64,000 nt of DNA from Streptomyces sp. HNM0575 (lineage in GTDB: Bacteria > Actinomycetota > Actinomycetes > Streptomycetales > Streptomycetaceae), in the NCBI RefSeq assembly GCF_012726265.1, contig NZ_JAASAG010000001.1, forward strand, positions 806,001 to 870,000, in the 5' to 3' direction. Positions 17,809 to 26,483 of the stretch are shown piece after piece (position 1 is the stretch's first letter; each line of letters opens with the position of its first letter). The notes beneath the pieces were generated by a model that worked only from the letters and a program-made list of their open reading frames with translations, did no database searches and was not told the DNA's origin. The position numbers and the translations under genes were made by a program.

Positions 17809-18062
17809 CAGCGGGCCCCGCGGCGGCCGTAGCGGCGCTCGAAGCGCTCCACCCGCCCGGCGGTGTCCAGAACGCGGGCCGTGCCGGTGTAGAAGGGGTG
17901 GCTCTCGGAGGAGATCTCGACGTCGACGACGGGGTATTCGTTGCCGTCCTCCCAGCCGATCACCGCGTCACTGGTCGCGGTGGAGCGGGTGAGGAAGGCG
18001 AAGCCGGCGGCCTTGTCGCGGAAGACGACGGGACCGTAGGCGGGGTGTATGCCCTGCTTCAT
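17808..18062 (-). CDS. rpmE: Ribosomal protein L31 type B (zinc-independent)
   Basis: 84 residues from ATG 18062. The sequence [32 protein letters not shown], then [44 protein letters not shown], is the type B L31 pattern and lacks the zinc-binding cysteines of type A. It lies 41 bases after rpmG and one base overlaps the CobW-like gene. Known role: replaces the zinc form on the 50S subunit under zinc limitation. Confidence 0.95.
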   Translation of the reverse strand: MKQGIHPAYGPVVFRDKAAGFAFLTRSTATSDAVIGWEDGNEYPVVDVEISSESHPFYTGTARVLDTAGRVERFERRYGRRGAR

Positions 18063-18103
18063 GGCGGCGGTGTCCTTTGCGTGGGGTCTCGGTCGCGTGG
18101 GCG

Positions 18104-18268
18104 TCAGCGGGTCTCGCGGAAGTCGACGTGGCGGCGGGCCACCGGGTCGTACTTGCGCAGGGTCAGGCGGTCGGGGTCGTTCCGGACGTTCTTGCGGGTC
18201 ACGTAGGTGTAGCCGGTGCCGGCTGTGGACCGGAGCTTGATGATCGGGCGTTGGTCGGTCTTCGGCAT
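18104..18268 (-). CDS. rpmG: Ribosomal protein L33, cysteine-free (zinc-independent) form
   Basis: 54 residues, [54 protein letters not shown], in full agreement with L33 but without the CxxC pairs of the zinc form. ATG 18266-18268 is the first gene behind the Zur-like palindrome, with a TATACT -10-like element only a few bases upstream on this strand, so the transcript leader is very short or absent. Confidence 0.95.
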   Translation of the reverse strand: MPKTDQRPIIKLRSTAGTGYTYVTRKNVRNDPDRLTLRKYDPVARRHVDFRETR

Positions 18269-18279
18269 GCGTGTAGTAT

Positions 18280-18296
18280 ATGGAAATGATTTCCAT
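18280..18296. promoter_or_regulatory. Zur-type operator between divergent zinc-sparing ribosomal protein operons
   Basis: ATGGAAATGATTTCCAT is a perfect 17-base palindrome centred at 18288. It matches the shape of the actinobacterial Zur box (TGAAAATGATTTTCA type). It overlaps a TATACT -10-like hexamer for rpmG (minus strand, 18273-18278) and lies 37 bases before the TTG start of rpmB, so one bound Zur dimer could repress both directions. Repression with zinc and release on starvation is known for such clusters and is inferred here. Confidence 0.88.
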
Positions 18297-18332
18297 TAAC
18301 AAAACCGCTGACCACGAGAGGCAGGTCACCCC

Positions 18333-18569
18333 TTGTCCGCCCGCTGCCAACTGACCGGCGCCGAGCCCCGCTTCGGCCGCACCGTCTCCCACTCCCACCG
18401 CCGCTCCCGGAGGCGCTTCGACCCCAACGTCCAGCGCAAGCGCTACTGGCTGCCGAGCGAAGGCCGCCATGTGCGGCTCACCCTCAGCGCGAAAGGGATC
18501 AAGACGGTCGACGCCATCGGCGTCGAGGCCGCCGTGGCCCGGATACGCGCGAAGGGAGGGAAGGTCTGA
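18333..18569 (+). CDS. rpmB: Ribosomal protein L28, zinc-independent paralogue
   Basis: 78 residues. TTG 18333 is chosen because it gives the exact family N-terminus ([38 protein letters not shown]). Only one cysteine remains where the zinc form has CxxC. It diverges from rpmG across the Zur-like box, and its stop overlaps the rpsN start (TGATG), giving a two-gene operon. Confidence 0.94.
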   Translation: MSARCQLTGAEPRFGRTVSHSHRRSRRRFDPNVQRKRYWLPSEGRHVRLTLSAKGIKTVDAIGVEAAVARIRAKGGKV

Positions 18570-18874
18570 TGGCGAAGAAGAGCAAGATCGTCAAGAACGA
18601 GAAGCGGAAGGCCGTGGTGGAGCGGTACGCGGTCCGGCGGGCCGAGTTGAAGGACATCCTTCGCCGCCCCTCGTCCTCGGAGACCGAAAGGGCGGCCGCC
18701 CTGCGGGAGTTGCGCCGTCAGCCCCGTGACGCCAGCGCCACGCGCGTGCGCAACCGCGACGCGGTCGACGGACGGCCGCGCGGGCATCTGCGGGCGTTCG
18801 GGCTCTCACGCGTGCGCGTGCGCGAACTCGCGCACAAGGGATATCTGCCCGGAGTGACCAAGTCCTCCTGGTGA
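18569..18874 (+). CDS. rpsN: Ribosomal protein S14, long zinc-independent form
   Basis: 101 residues from ATG 18569. [34 protein letters not shown], then LPRQPRDAS-type ([54 protein letters not shown]) is the cysteine-free S14 family; the short zinc form has CxxC...CxxC instead. Second gene of the Zur-controlled plus-strand pair. Confidence 0.95.
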   Translation: MAKKSKIVKNEKRKAVVERYAVRRAELKDILRRPSSSETERAAALRELRRQPRDASATRVRNRDAVDGRPRGHLRAFGLSRVRVRELAHKGYLPGVTKSSW

Positions 18875-18986
18875 CCGGCGGCGGGGCGCACGCGGAGCCG
18901 AGACGTCACGGCGACGCTGCGCCCCGCTCCGGTGCGCCGGGCTCCGGTGCGCCCCGCTCCGGGGCTCCGGACTCCGGGCACTGGGT

Positions 18987-19026
18987 GGCGCGAAGGCTCA
19001 CGCGCCGCGAAGGCTCACGCGCCGCG
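18987..19026. terminator. Duplicated small hairpin between convergent rpsN and an unknown gene
   Basis: ggcgcg-aaggctca-cgcgcc (18987-19006) forms a 6-bp stem, and cgcgaaggctcacgcgc is repeated directly after it. Either copy could end transcription from rpsN (+) or from the minus-strand gene ending at 19048. Confidence 0.5.
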
Positions 19027-19047
19027 AAGGGCCCTGACCCCACTGGC

Positions 19048-20109
19048 TCAGAAGACGTCGGTGTTGCTCTCCTTGGAGAGCGTCCAGACGTAGTGCCACT
19101 TGTCCTCGCGCAGCGGCCGGGTGCTGTTCTCCCCTCTGGCCTGAAGTAACCCCCACAGACCGGGAGTCGCACCGCCGATCACGCCTGCGACCCATTCGAG
19201 CGCCGGACCGTACACGGCCACGAGCGCCGCCGACACGCTTGCGACCACGGCACCGCCGGCGGCCACCGCCCGCTGACCCTTGACTCTCTTCATCTCGGAC
19301 CGGACGGATCGCACCTGGTCCTTGATCTCCAGGCCGATCTTCATCAGTTCCCGGTCCGACTGGACGTCGTTCAGAGCGTCGTCGATGTTCAGGAAACTGA
19401 GACGGAGAAAATCGCGGAACGCCGAGTAGGAGCTGAATTCGTCGACGGTGATCCGGCTGAAGTCCGCGAGGTCGACCCCGTCGATGAACGGCAGGTCCAT
19501 CCGGCAGACCGGCCGCACCAGACGGTCCTTGACCGGCTCACCGCCCGAGGCGTCTATGACCCGTCCGTCCCGGATCAGATAGTCGATCGCCTCGACCGGC
19601 TGGGGAGTTTTCGGCCCGCCCTTTTTGATCGTCGAGTAACTCGGCAGGTACCAGGCGAGGCCGGCTTTCAGCAGTGGCTCGGAATCCAGAATCCATCGGC
19701 CCAGCACGTCGAGGCTCGGGCAGCGCATGCCGTAACGCAGCGAGAAGGGATCGGTGAGTGACTCGGACATGGCGGACGCGGAATCGAATGGGATGCCGTG
19801 CTTGGCGTAGCTCTCGATTTCATGGAAAGCCGACCGATGGTCGTGCGACAGAAGTAATGTGTCGGATATGAGCGCGGCGCGTTTCGTGAATTCCGACAGG
19901 CCGGTGCTCTCGACGGACAGTCCCACGTAGAAGCGGGACCGGGAGAGCTTCTTTTCGTCGGCCAGGCTGTCGGCACCCGAATCCCACAGGTGGCGCCCGT
20001 ATGCCTTTGCGACCGCGCTCGGGTCGAGGCCCGGTGGCAGGTCCCGAAAGAAGCGGCGCATGCGCCTCGCGACAATCTTGTTCTGCGTCACCTGCGAGCG
20101 GGAGAACAT
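19048..20109 (-). CDS. Unrecognised protein with C-terminal membrane hairpin; contains two TTA codons
   Basis: 353 residues from ATG 20109. I do not recognise the family. Residues ~1-280 are soluble and mixed alpha/beta, rich in charged residues (RRMRRFFRDLPPGLDPSAVAKAYGRHLWDSGADSLADEK; SFLNIDDALNDVQSDRELMKIGLEIKDQVRSVRSEMKRVKG, probably helical). Two hydrophobic stretches follow (AVAAGGAVVASVSAALVAVYGPALEWVAGVIGG), then a hydrophilic tail ending KESNTDVF. Codons 85 and 321 are TTA, decoded only by the bldA tRNA in Streptomyces. AT-rich codons are more frequent than in neighbouring genes, suggesting acquired or accessory DNA. It lies between the S14 gene and rnpB, with no obvious partner. Confidence 0.75.
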   Translation of the reverse strand: MFSRSQVTQNKIVARRMRRFFRDLPPGLDPSAVAKAYGRHLWDSGADSLADEKKLSRSRFYVGLSVESTGLSEFTKRAALISDTLLLSHDHRSAFHEIESYAKHGIPFDSASAMSESLTDPFSLRYGMRCPSLDVLGRWILDSEPLLKAGLAWYLPSYSTIKKGGPKTPQPVEAIDYLIRDGRVIDASGGEPVKDRLVRPVCRMDLPFIDGVDLADFSRITVDEFSSYSAFRDFLRLSFLNIDDALNDVQSDRELMKIGLEIKDQVRSVRSEMKRVKGQRAVAAGGAVVASVSAALVAVYGPALEWVAGVIGGATPGLWGLLQARGENSTRPLREDKWHYVWTLSKESNTDVF

Positions 20110-20190
20110 GGGGCATTTTCCGCCGGGCCGCGTGATCGCGTCAATAAATCGGCGCTCGCGCCCGCCCTACCGGTGCGGGCCGAGAGGCGG

Positions 20191-20618
20191 CGGCGGACGA
20201 GTCGGCCTGTACGCCGGGTTCTGTCTCCCCGGTGCCTCGCGGCGCCGGGGGAGGCGGCCATCCATCTGGGACCGGCGTCACCGCCGGCCTCGTGCGGTCC
20301 ACCCGCGGACTCGGGCGGGCAGCCCTCGGTCGTCCGCGCAGAGCCGTCAGCCGACGGCCCCTCTTGACCTTGCTCCGGATGGGGTTTACCGAGCCGCCCA
20401 GGTCGCCCTGGGCGCTGGTGGTCTCTTACACCACCGTTTCACCCTTACCGGTCCCGTACGGATACGGGACCGGCGGTCTGCTTTCTGTGGCACTTTCCCG
20501 CGGGTCACCCCGGGTGGGAGTTACCCACCATCCTGCCCTGTGGAGCCCGGACGTTCCTCGGCGGAACCAGGCCCTCGGGCCGGGTCCCGACGCGGCCGCC
20601 CGGCCGGCTCGTCCGCCG
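20191..20618 (-). ncRNA. rnpB: RNase P RNA (M1 RNA)
   Basis: Read on the minus strand the region shows bacterial type A RNase P hallmarks: the terminal P1 helix (CGGCGGACGAG at one end with CTCGTCCGCCG at the other), the conserved GAACGTCCGGGCTCCACAGGGCAGGATGG-type block near the 5' end, GTAACTCCCACCCGGGGTGACCCGCGGGAAAGTGCCACAGAAA, GGTAAGGGTGAAACGGTGGTGTAAGAGACCACC and the 3' AGACAGAACCCGGCGTACAGGCCGACTCGTCC. It matures tRNA 5' ends. Ends are placed by the P1 helix and could extend a few bases. Confidence 0.95.
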
Positions 20619-20640
20619 TACGGCCCATGGTAGCCGCGGC

Positions 20641-21888
20641 TCACACCCCGCTTTGCAGCGAGTCCGGCGACAGATCGGCGGGCGTGCGGTGCCCGGAGAG
20701 GCCCAGGGTGAGGTCCAGGTCGGCGAGGAGGCTGCGCAGTACGTGCAGCACTCCCTCCTCGCCGCCGTGCGCGAGCCCGTATGCGTAGGGGCGCCCGACG
20801 AGCACGGCGCGCGCGCCGAGAGCCAGCGCCTTCAGTACGTCGGATCCGGTGCGCACGCCGGAGTCGAAGAGGACCTCTATCCGTTCGCCGACCGCCTCGA
20901 CGACCCCGGGGAGGGCGTCGAGGGAGGCGATCGCGCCGTCGACCTGACGGCCGCCGTGGTTGGAGACGACGACGCCGTCCATGCCGGCGTCGGCTGCGCG
21001 GCGTGCGTCGTCAGGGTGGAGCACGCCCTTCAGCACTATCGGGCCGTCCCAGTGCTCCCGCAGGAACGGCAGTTGGTCCCAGGAGTGGTCGGTGCCGGTG
21101 AACATCGGCACCCAGCGCAGCACCGCCGGGATCGGATCGTCCTCCGGCGGCTTGTCCAGGCCGGCGCGGAAGGCGGGGTCGGAGAAGGGGATCGCGGTGC
21201 CGATGCCGCGGATGAACGGCAGGTACGACTGGTCCAGGTCCTGGGGGCGCCAGGCGAGGGTCCAGGTGTCGAGGGTGACGACGAGGGTGGTGAAACCGGC
21301 CTTGCGCGCGCGCTCCAGGATGCTGACGCACACGTCGTCGTCGTTGGGCCAGTACAGCTGGAACCAGCGCTGACCGTCCGGCCCGCCGGCCTCCGCCACC
21401 TGCTCGATGGTGTGCGACGAGGCCGTGGAGAGCACCATCGGGACGCCGACGGAGGCGGCGGCGCGGGCCGTCGCCAGCTCGCCGTCGGGGTGGATGATCG
21501 ACTGCACGCCGACCGGTGCCAGCAGTACGGGCGCGGGCATCGGGGTGCCCAGCACCGTCGTACGCAGATCGCGGGGGGCGGAGCCGCGCAGCATCCGCGG
21601 GACGAGGCGGTGCCGGTCGAACGCCTCGCGGTTGGCGCGGTGCGTCGAGCCGGAGCCCGCCGCTCCGGCGACGTAGCCGAAGGCACCGGGGTCGAGGTGC
21701 TCGCGGGCGGAGGAGCCGAGGAGGGTGAGGTCCGTGGTGAAGGGCGGCAGCCGGTCGTCGAGACCGTTGAGGTAGATGTCGTTCTGGTAGTTGCCGAAGC
21801 CCGGCGCGGGCGGCGGCCCGTCCGTCCCCTCGGTACCGTCCGTCCCCTCGGTTCCGGCAGCCCCGGAAGTCCCTGAAGCCTCACTCAT
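20641..21888 (-). CDS. FMN-dependent alpha-hydroxy-acid oxidase, lactate 2-monooxygenase-like
   Basis: 415 residues from ATG 21888, with GAGAAGGG upstream. After a TEGTDG repeat the FMN barrel follows: NYQNDIYLNGL, LLAPVGVQSIIHPDGE, STASSHTIEQVAEA, WFQLYWPNDDD, LVVTLDTWTLAWRP, PIVLKGVLHPDDA, then the active-site SNHGGRQVDGAIASLDALP (catalytic His/Arg) and FDSGVRTGSDVLKALALGA. The family oxidises L-lactate or related 2-hydroxy acids; the NYQNDIY start resembles lactate 2-monooxygenase, which gives acetate and CO2. It begins immediately after rnpB on the same strand. Confidence 0.85.
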   Translation of the reverse strand: MSEASGTSGAAGTEGTDGTEGTDGPPPAPGFGNYQNDIYLNGLDDRLPPFTTDLTLLGSSAREHLDPGAFGYVAGAAGSGSTHRANREAFDRHRLVPRMLRGSAPRDLRTTVLGTPMPAPVLLAPVGVQSIIHPDGELATARAAASVGVPMVLSTASSHTIEQVAEAGGPDGQRWFQLYWPNDDDVCVSILERARKAGFTTLVVTLDTWTLAWRPQDLDQSYLPFIRGIGTAIPFSDPAFRAGLDKPPEDDPIPAVLRWVPMFTGTDHSWDQLPFLREHWDGPIVLKGVLHPDDARRAADAGMDGVVVSNHGGRQVDGAIASLDALPGVVEAVGERIEVLFDSGVRTGSDVLKALALGARAVLVGRPYAYGLAHGGEEGVLHVLRSLLADLDLTLGLSGHRTPADLSPDSLQSGV

Positions 21889-22031
21889 CGCACACGCACC
21901 CTTCTCTCGGCGGGACACAGAGTCTGCGCTGCGCAGGGGCGCCGCGGCTACCCCGTCGCGACCCCGCCCCGCCCCGTCCCGATCCTCATCCTCGCCGCCC
22001 TTCGCCGGAGCCCGGTCCGGCAGCGGTGCGC

Positions 22032-22097
22032 GGCACCGGTACGGCACCGGTCCGGCACCGGTACGGCACCGGTACGGCACCGGTCCGGCACCGGTCC
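22032..22097. repeat. 11-bp tandem repeat, six copies
   Basis: Unit ggcaccggtac or ggcaccggtcc starts at 22032, 22043, 22054, 22065, 22076 and 22087, ending about 35 bases before the SDR stop codon, in the gap between the SDR gene and the lactate-monooxygenase-like gene. Each unit contains the half-palindrome accggt. Confidence 0.9.
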
Positions 22098-22132
22098 GGC
22101 GGCGCGGCGGCCTGAGCCGCCGTCAGCCGGAC

Positions 22133-22906
22133 TCAGCCGCGCCCGATGTACGGCATCGTCGTCGCCATCACGGTCGCGAACTGCACGTTCGCCTCCAGCG
22201 GCAGCTCCGCCATGTGAAGCACCGTGCGCGCGACGTCCGCGGCGTCCATCACCGGCTCCGCCCTCGTCGTGCCGTCCGCCTGCGGCACACCGGTCTCCAT
22301 GCGGGCCGTCATCTCGGTGGCCGCGTTGCCGATGTCGATCTGGCCGCAGGCGATGCCGTACGGGCGGCCGTCCAGCGAAAGGGACTTGGTCAGCCCGGTC
22401 ACCGCGTGCTTGGTCGCCGTGTAGGCGATCGAGCCGGGCCTGGGCACATGGGCCGAGATCGAGCCGTTGTTGATGATCCTGCCGCCCTGCGGACGCTGAT
22501 CCTTCATCAGCCGGAACGCGGCCTGCGCGCACAGGAAGGCGCCCGTCAGATTGACGTCCACGACGCCCCGCCACTCCTCGGGCGACAGCTCCTCCAGCGG
22601 TACGGCGGGGCCGAACGCGCCCGCGTTGTTGAACAGCAGGTCCAGCCTGCCGCTGCTGCGCCGTACGGACGCGAAGAGCGCGGTGACCGCCTCCGGGTCG
22701 GTGACGTCCGTGGGCACGACCGCCGCGTCCGGTGCGCCCGGCCGCTCACCGATGAGCCGGGCCGTCTCCTCCAGCGGTCCTGCCCGGCGGCCGGACAGCG
22801 TCACACGCCGCCCCGCTGCGGCCAGTTCGACGGCGACGGCCCGTCCGATGCCCGAGCCCGCGCCGGTCACGAGCGCCGTACGCGCCCTCTCGCCCTGTGT
22901 CGTCAT
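22133..22906 (-). CDS. Short-chain dehydrogenase/reductase
   Basis: 257 residues from ATG 22906. Classical SDR features: TGAGSGIG cofactor site (14-21), LSGRR at the end of strand 2 (suits NADP), NNAG (93-96), catalytic N119, S149, Y162 and K166 (DVNLTG, INNGSIS, YTATKHA). The C-terminal [25 protein letters not shown] is typical of a group of actinobacterial SDRs often annotated 3-oxoacyl-ACP reductase-like; the substrate is unknown. The Shine-Dalgarno is weak. Upstream DNA (22957-22996) holds three 13-bp ggaagtccgaggc-type repeats. Confidence 0.9.
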   Translation of the reverse strand: MTTQGERARTALVTGAGSGIGRAVAVELAAAGRRVTLSGRRAGPLEETARLIGERPGAPDAAVVPTDVTDPEAVTALFASVRRSSGRLDLLFNNAGAFGPAVPLEELSPEEWRGVVDVNLTGAFLCAQAAFRLMKDQRPQGGRIINNGSISAHVPRPGSIAYTATKHAVTGLTKSLSLDGRPYGIACGQIDIGNAATEMTARMETGVPQADGTTRAEPVMDAADVARTVLHMAELPLEANVQFATVMATTMPYIGRG

Positions 22907-23089
22907 GCGCGCAGAGTAACGGGGAGCCCGGGCGGCGTCCCGCGCCGGGCGGGCCCGGAAGTCCGAGGCGGAAGTCCGAGGCGGAAGTCGGAAGTCCGGC
23001 CTGAGGGCTCGTACCGTCCGGCCACGGAAGCCGGACCACCGGCCCGGCCCCGAGCCGGAAGCGACGCCTCCGCCCGACTGCCACTGAGA

Positions 23090-23111
23090 GGTCACCCGGC
23101 GGTCGCGTGTC
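23090..23111 (+). promoter_or_regulatory. Possible PHO box upstream of phoD
   Basis: Two adjacent 11-base units, ggtcacccggc and ggtcgcgtgtc, lie 41 bases before the phosphatase start. The first agrees well with the streptomycete PhoP direct-repeat unit G(G/T)TCAYYYR(G/C)G; the second only in GGTC. PhoP control of phoD genes is known in Streptomyces; here it is a weak sequence match. Confidence 0.4.
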
Positions 23112-23151
23112 CGCCCGCTGACGGACGCTCACGGACTGTGCAATCACATGT

Positions 23152-24780
23152 ATGACGCAGCATTCGAGCGCAGACAGCGAATACCGTGCGGCCGCACGGC
23201 AATTGTGCCGTCGCAGACTGCTGACCGGTACGGCGGCGACGGTGTCGCTCGCCCTCGGTGTCAACCTTCCCCGACCCGCACACGCCGCAGCGAAGCTCGA
23301 CCCTGCCCGTATCGGCAAAGACCCCTTCACCCTGGGTGTGGCCTCCGGCGACCCCCGGCCCGACTCCGTCGTGCTGTGGACGCGGCTCGCCCCCGAGCCG
23401 TACCAGCCGGACAGCGGCCTCGACCCCCAACCCGTCACCGTCAGCTGGGAGTTGGCGGACGACGAGCGCTTCACGCGCGGGGTGCGCCGCGGGAGCGTCA
23501 CCGCGCACCCGGAGTTCCATCACGCGGTGCACGTCGTACCCGACGGCCTGGAGCCGCGGACCCGCTACTACTACCGCTTCCGCGTGGGCAGCTGGACCAG
23601 CCCCACGGGCTGCACCCGCACGGCTCCCTCGGCGGCCGACCGGTCCGGCTCGCTGCGCTTCGCCGCGATCTCCTGCCAGGCGTACCACGACGGCTACTTC
23701 ACCGCGCTGCGGCACCTCGCGGGGGAGGAGGACGTCGACGCCGTGCTGCACCTCGGCGACTACCTCTACGAGTACGCGGTCGACGCGAACGGAGGCGACC
23801 GCGCCGACTCCTCGCTCAAGCTCCCCGACGCCTTCAACAAGGAGACGACGACGCTGGAGGACTACCGCCTGCGGTACGCCCTCTACCACCGCGACGCCGA
23901 CCTCCAGGCCGCGCACGCCGCCCACCCCTGGATCGTCACCTGGGACGACCACGAGGTGGAGAACAACTACGCGGACGAGACCCCCGACGGCTCACCGCCC
24001 GAGGCCTTCCTCGCCCGCCGTGCCGCGGCGTACCGCGCGTACTACGAGAATCTGCCGCTGCGTCCGCCGCAGCAGCCCTCCGGTTCCTCGCTCCAGCTCT
24101 ACCGGCGGCTGGACTTCGGGCGCCTCGCACAGCTCGACATCCTCGACGGCCGCCAGTACCGCGACGACCAGTCGGAGGGCGACGGCTGGAAGGTGCCGAC
24201 CGACGAGACGGAGCGGCCGGACCGCACGATGCTCGGCTCCGCGCAGGAACGCTGGCTCGCGGACGGCTGGAAGAGTTCGAGCGCGGTGTGGAACCTGGTG
24301 CCGCAGCAGACGGTCCTCTCCCGCCGCCGCAACCGCACGACGGGCCCGTATCCGCTGTCCATGGACGCCTGGGACGGCTACCCGGCGGCACGCGGACGCC
24401 TCCTGGACGCCGCGCGCACGGCAGGGGTGAAGAACCTGGCGGTGCTCACCGGCGACGTGCACGTGCACTACGCCATGGACATCAAGGAGGACTTCGACGA
24501 CACCGGATCCCGCACCGCCGGTGTGGAACTCGTCACCACGTCGGTCGCCAGTGGCGGCGACGGGGTCGCCAAGCCGGGCGACTGGCAGGCCTTCATGGAC
24601 GCCAACCCGCACATGAAGTTCTACGACGGGCGCCGCGGCTACGTCATGCTCACCCTCGACCAGCACCGACTGCGCGCGGATTACCGGACGGTGGACCTGG
24701 TCACCCGGCCGGGGGCACCCGTCGTGACTGCTGCGTCGTTCGTCTCGCAGGCAGGCGACCCCGGGCTCAAGCCGCTCTGA
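23152..24780 (+). CDS. phoD: PhoD-type alkaline phosphatase / phosphodiesterase, Tat-exported
   Basis: 542 residues from ATG 23152. The N-terminus has a Tat-like signal (CRRRLLTGTAATVSLALGVNLPRPAHA). The PhoD fold follows: FTLGVASGDPRPDSVVLWTRL, RFAAISCQAYHDGYFTALRHL, metal ligands in LHLGDYLYEY, VTWDDHEVENNY, LDILDGRQYRD and LTGDVHVHY. PhoD enzymes use Ca2+ and Fe3+ and release phosphate from phosphodiesters and monoesters outside the cell. A possible PHO box precedes it, supporting induction by phosphate starvation. Confidence 0.93.
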   Translation: MTQHSSADSEYRAAARQLCRRRLLTGTAATVSLALGVNLPRPAHAAAKLDPARIGKDPFTLGVASGDPRPDSVVLWTRLAPEPYQPDSGLDPQPVTVSWELADDERFTRGVRRGSVTAHPEFHHAVHVVPDGLEPRTRYYYRFRVGSWTSPTGCTRTAPSAADRSGSLRFAAISCQAYHDGYFTALRHLAGEEDVDAVLHLGDYLYEYAVDANGGDRADSSLKLPDAFNKETTTLEDYRLRYALYHRDADLQAAHAAHPWIVTWDDHEVENNYADETPDGSPPEAFLARRAAAYRAYYENLPLRPPQQPSGSSLQLYRRLDFGRLAQLDILDGRQYRDDQSEGDGWKVPTDETERPDRTMLGSAQERWLADGWKSSSAVWNLVPQQTVLSRRRNRTTGPYPLSMDAWDGYPAARGRLLDAARTAGVKNLAVLTGDVHVHYAMDIKEDFDDTGSRTAGVELVTTSVASGGDGVAKPGDWQAFMDANPHMKFYDGRRGYVMLTLDQHRLRADYRTVDLVTRPGAPVVTAASFVSQAGDPGLKPL

Positions 24781-24992
24781 CGGCCGCCGGGAATCCGCAG
24801 AGAGATCCGCCGGACAATCGTCGGACAATGTCGGACAGCCGTATGAGGCGGCTGCGCACCGGCCCGTACAGATGTCGTACGGACCGGTCGTGCGGCCGCT
24901 CTCACGGGTCCGCGGTGCGGAAAACCGGTTGGGCCGGGGGCCGAAATGTCTGGGAGAATGTGCCCGTCGTCAACAATCTCCTGGAGAGGTGC

Positions 24993-26483
24993 ATGTCCGA
25001 CCCCGGTTCTGCCCGAACTGCCGCAGCCACGGCCCCCGTCGGCGACTCCGTCGCCACCCCCGACTCCGACATCGCGGCATACGACGGCACCGGAATCCCG
25101 GCCGCGTCTCCGCCTCCGTCCCCTTCCTCGGCGGGGCGTGCGGCCCCGGCCGCCACCGGATCGCCGGTCGCCGGATCGTCCGCCACCGGATCTCCCGTCG
25201 CCGGGTCCGCGGTCGCCGGATCTCCCGTCAACGGGTCCGGCGCCGGCGACAAGCACCGGTCCGTACCGCAGCTGAGCAGGCGCCGCCGCGCGGGCCTCCT
25301 GATGACCCTCGTCCTCGGCGGCCTCACTGCGCTGCCCGCGCTGTCGATGGACATGTATCTGCCGGCGCTGCCCGCCGTCAGCGGCACCCTGCACACCCAG
25401 GCCGCCACCGCTCAGCTCACGCTCACCGGCTGTCTGCTCGGCCTCGCCGTGGGACAGCTGGTCGTCGGCCCGATGAGCGACCAGTTCGGACGCCGCCGGC
25501 CGCTGCTCATCGGCATGTCCGGCTACGTGATCGCCGGAGCCGCCTGCGCGTTCGCCCCCAGCATCGAGACGCTGATCCTCTTCCGGCTGGTGCAGGGCCT
25601 CACCGGGGCCGCGGGGATCGTCATAGCCAGGGCCGTCGTCCGCGATCTGTACGACGGCCTCGCCATGGCCCGCTTCTTCTCCACCCTGATGCTCATATCG
25701 GGCCTCGCGCCCATCCTCGCCCCCGTGCTCGGCGGGCAGATACTCCGCTTCACCGACTGGCGGGGCGTCTTCCTCGTCCTCACCTGCGTCGGCGTCGTAC
25801 TCACGGCGGTCGTCGCGCGGTGGCTGCCCGAGACCCTCGCGCACGACAAGCGGCACAGCGGCGGCGTCCCCGACGCCCTGCGCACCATGCGCGGCCTCTT
25901 CGCCGACCGCGCCTTCACCGGCTATCTGCTGGCGGGCAGCCTCAGCTTCGCGGCGCTCTTCGCGTACGTCTCCGCCTCGCCGTTCGTGATGCAGGAGATC
26001 TACGGCGCGAGCCCGCAGACCTTCAGCCTCCTCTTCATGGTCAACTCCATCGGCCTGGTCACCGCGGGCCAGATCAACGGCAAGCTTCTCGTCGGCCGGG
26101 TGCCGCTGGACCGGGTGCTGGCGTTCGGCCTGTGCATGACCGGTACGGCCGCGGTGGCGCTGCTGCTGATGACCGGCGGAGTCTTCGGGAAGGCGGGGCT
26201 GTTCCCCGTCGCGGCCGCGCTGTGCGTGCTGATGACGGGCATGGGCTTCGTGATGCCCAACTCCAACTCCCAGGGCCTGATGCGCGCCCCGCACGCCGCC
26301 GGATCGGCCTCGGCGCTGCTGGGCACCTCGCAGTTCCTGATCGGTGCCGTCGCCTCGCCGCTCGTTGGCGTCGCGGGCGAGCGCACCGCCGTACCGATGG
26401 CGCTGGTGCAGGTGGGCGCGCTGTCCATCGCTGCCGTCGCGTTCGTGGGCCTGTGCCGTCCGTGGCGGACGCCGCGAAGCTGA
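24993..26483 (+). CDS. MFS multidrug exporter, Bcr/CflA family
   Basis: 496 residues from ATG 24993 with ggagagg seven bases upstream. The first ~95 residues are low complexity, with ATGSPVAGS-type repeats. Twelve hydrophobic segments follow, starting LLMTLVLGGLTALPALSMDMYLPALPAVSGTL, the Bcr/CflA helix-1 signature, then motif A as GPMSDQFGRRRPLL and LRFTDWRGVFLVL. Family members extrude bicyclomycin, chloramphenicol, sulfonamides or dipeptides. Its stop overlaps the start of the broken serine hydrolase. The upstream gap shows three tcggacaat repeats near 24812-24838. Confidence 0.88.
   Translation: MSDPGSARTAAATAPVGDSVATPDSDIAAYDGTGIPAASPPPSPSSAGRAAPAATGSPVAGSSATGSPVAGSAVAGSPVNGSGAGDKHRSVPQLSRRRRAGLLMTLVLGGLTALPALSMDMYLPALPAVSGTLHTQAATAQLTLTGCLLGLAVGQLVVGPMSDQFGRRRPLLIGMSGYVIAGAACAFAPSIETLILFRLVQGLTGAAGIVIARAVVRDLYDGLAMARFFSTLMLISGLAPILAPVLGGQILRFTDWRGVFLVLTCVGVVLTAVVARWLPETLAHDKRHSGGVPDALRTMRGLFADRAFTGYLLAGSLSFAALFAYVSASPFVMQEIYGASPQTFSLLFMVNSIGLVTAGQINGKLLVGRVPLDRVLAFGLCMTGTAAVALLLMTGGVFGKAGLFPVAAALCVLMTGMGFVMPNSNSQGLMRAPHAAGSASALLGTSQFLIGAVASPLVGVAGERTAVPMALVQVGALSIAAVAFVGLCRPWRTPRS

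Noticed and set aside
16316..18874. Mobile element carrying ribosomal protein genes
   Set aside because: No transposase, integrase or terminal repeats; the gene set is the known chromosomal Zur-type cluster.
20060..20640. Open frames over the rnpB region
   Set aside because: The sequence matches RNase P RNA helices and conserved blocks on the minus strand; the frames are by-products.
24872..26461. Long open frame ahead of the serine hydrolase, alternative to the Bcr/CflA frame
   Set aside because: It reads as Arg/Pro-rich sequence without family character, while the overlapping frame is a clean 12-helix transporter; only the part from 26462 is hydrolase.
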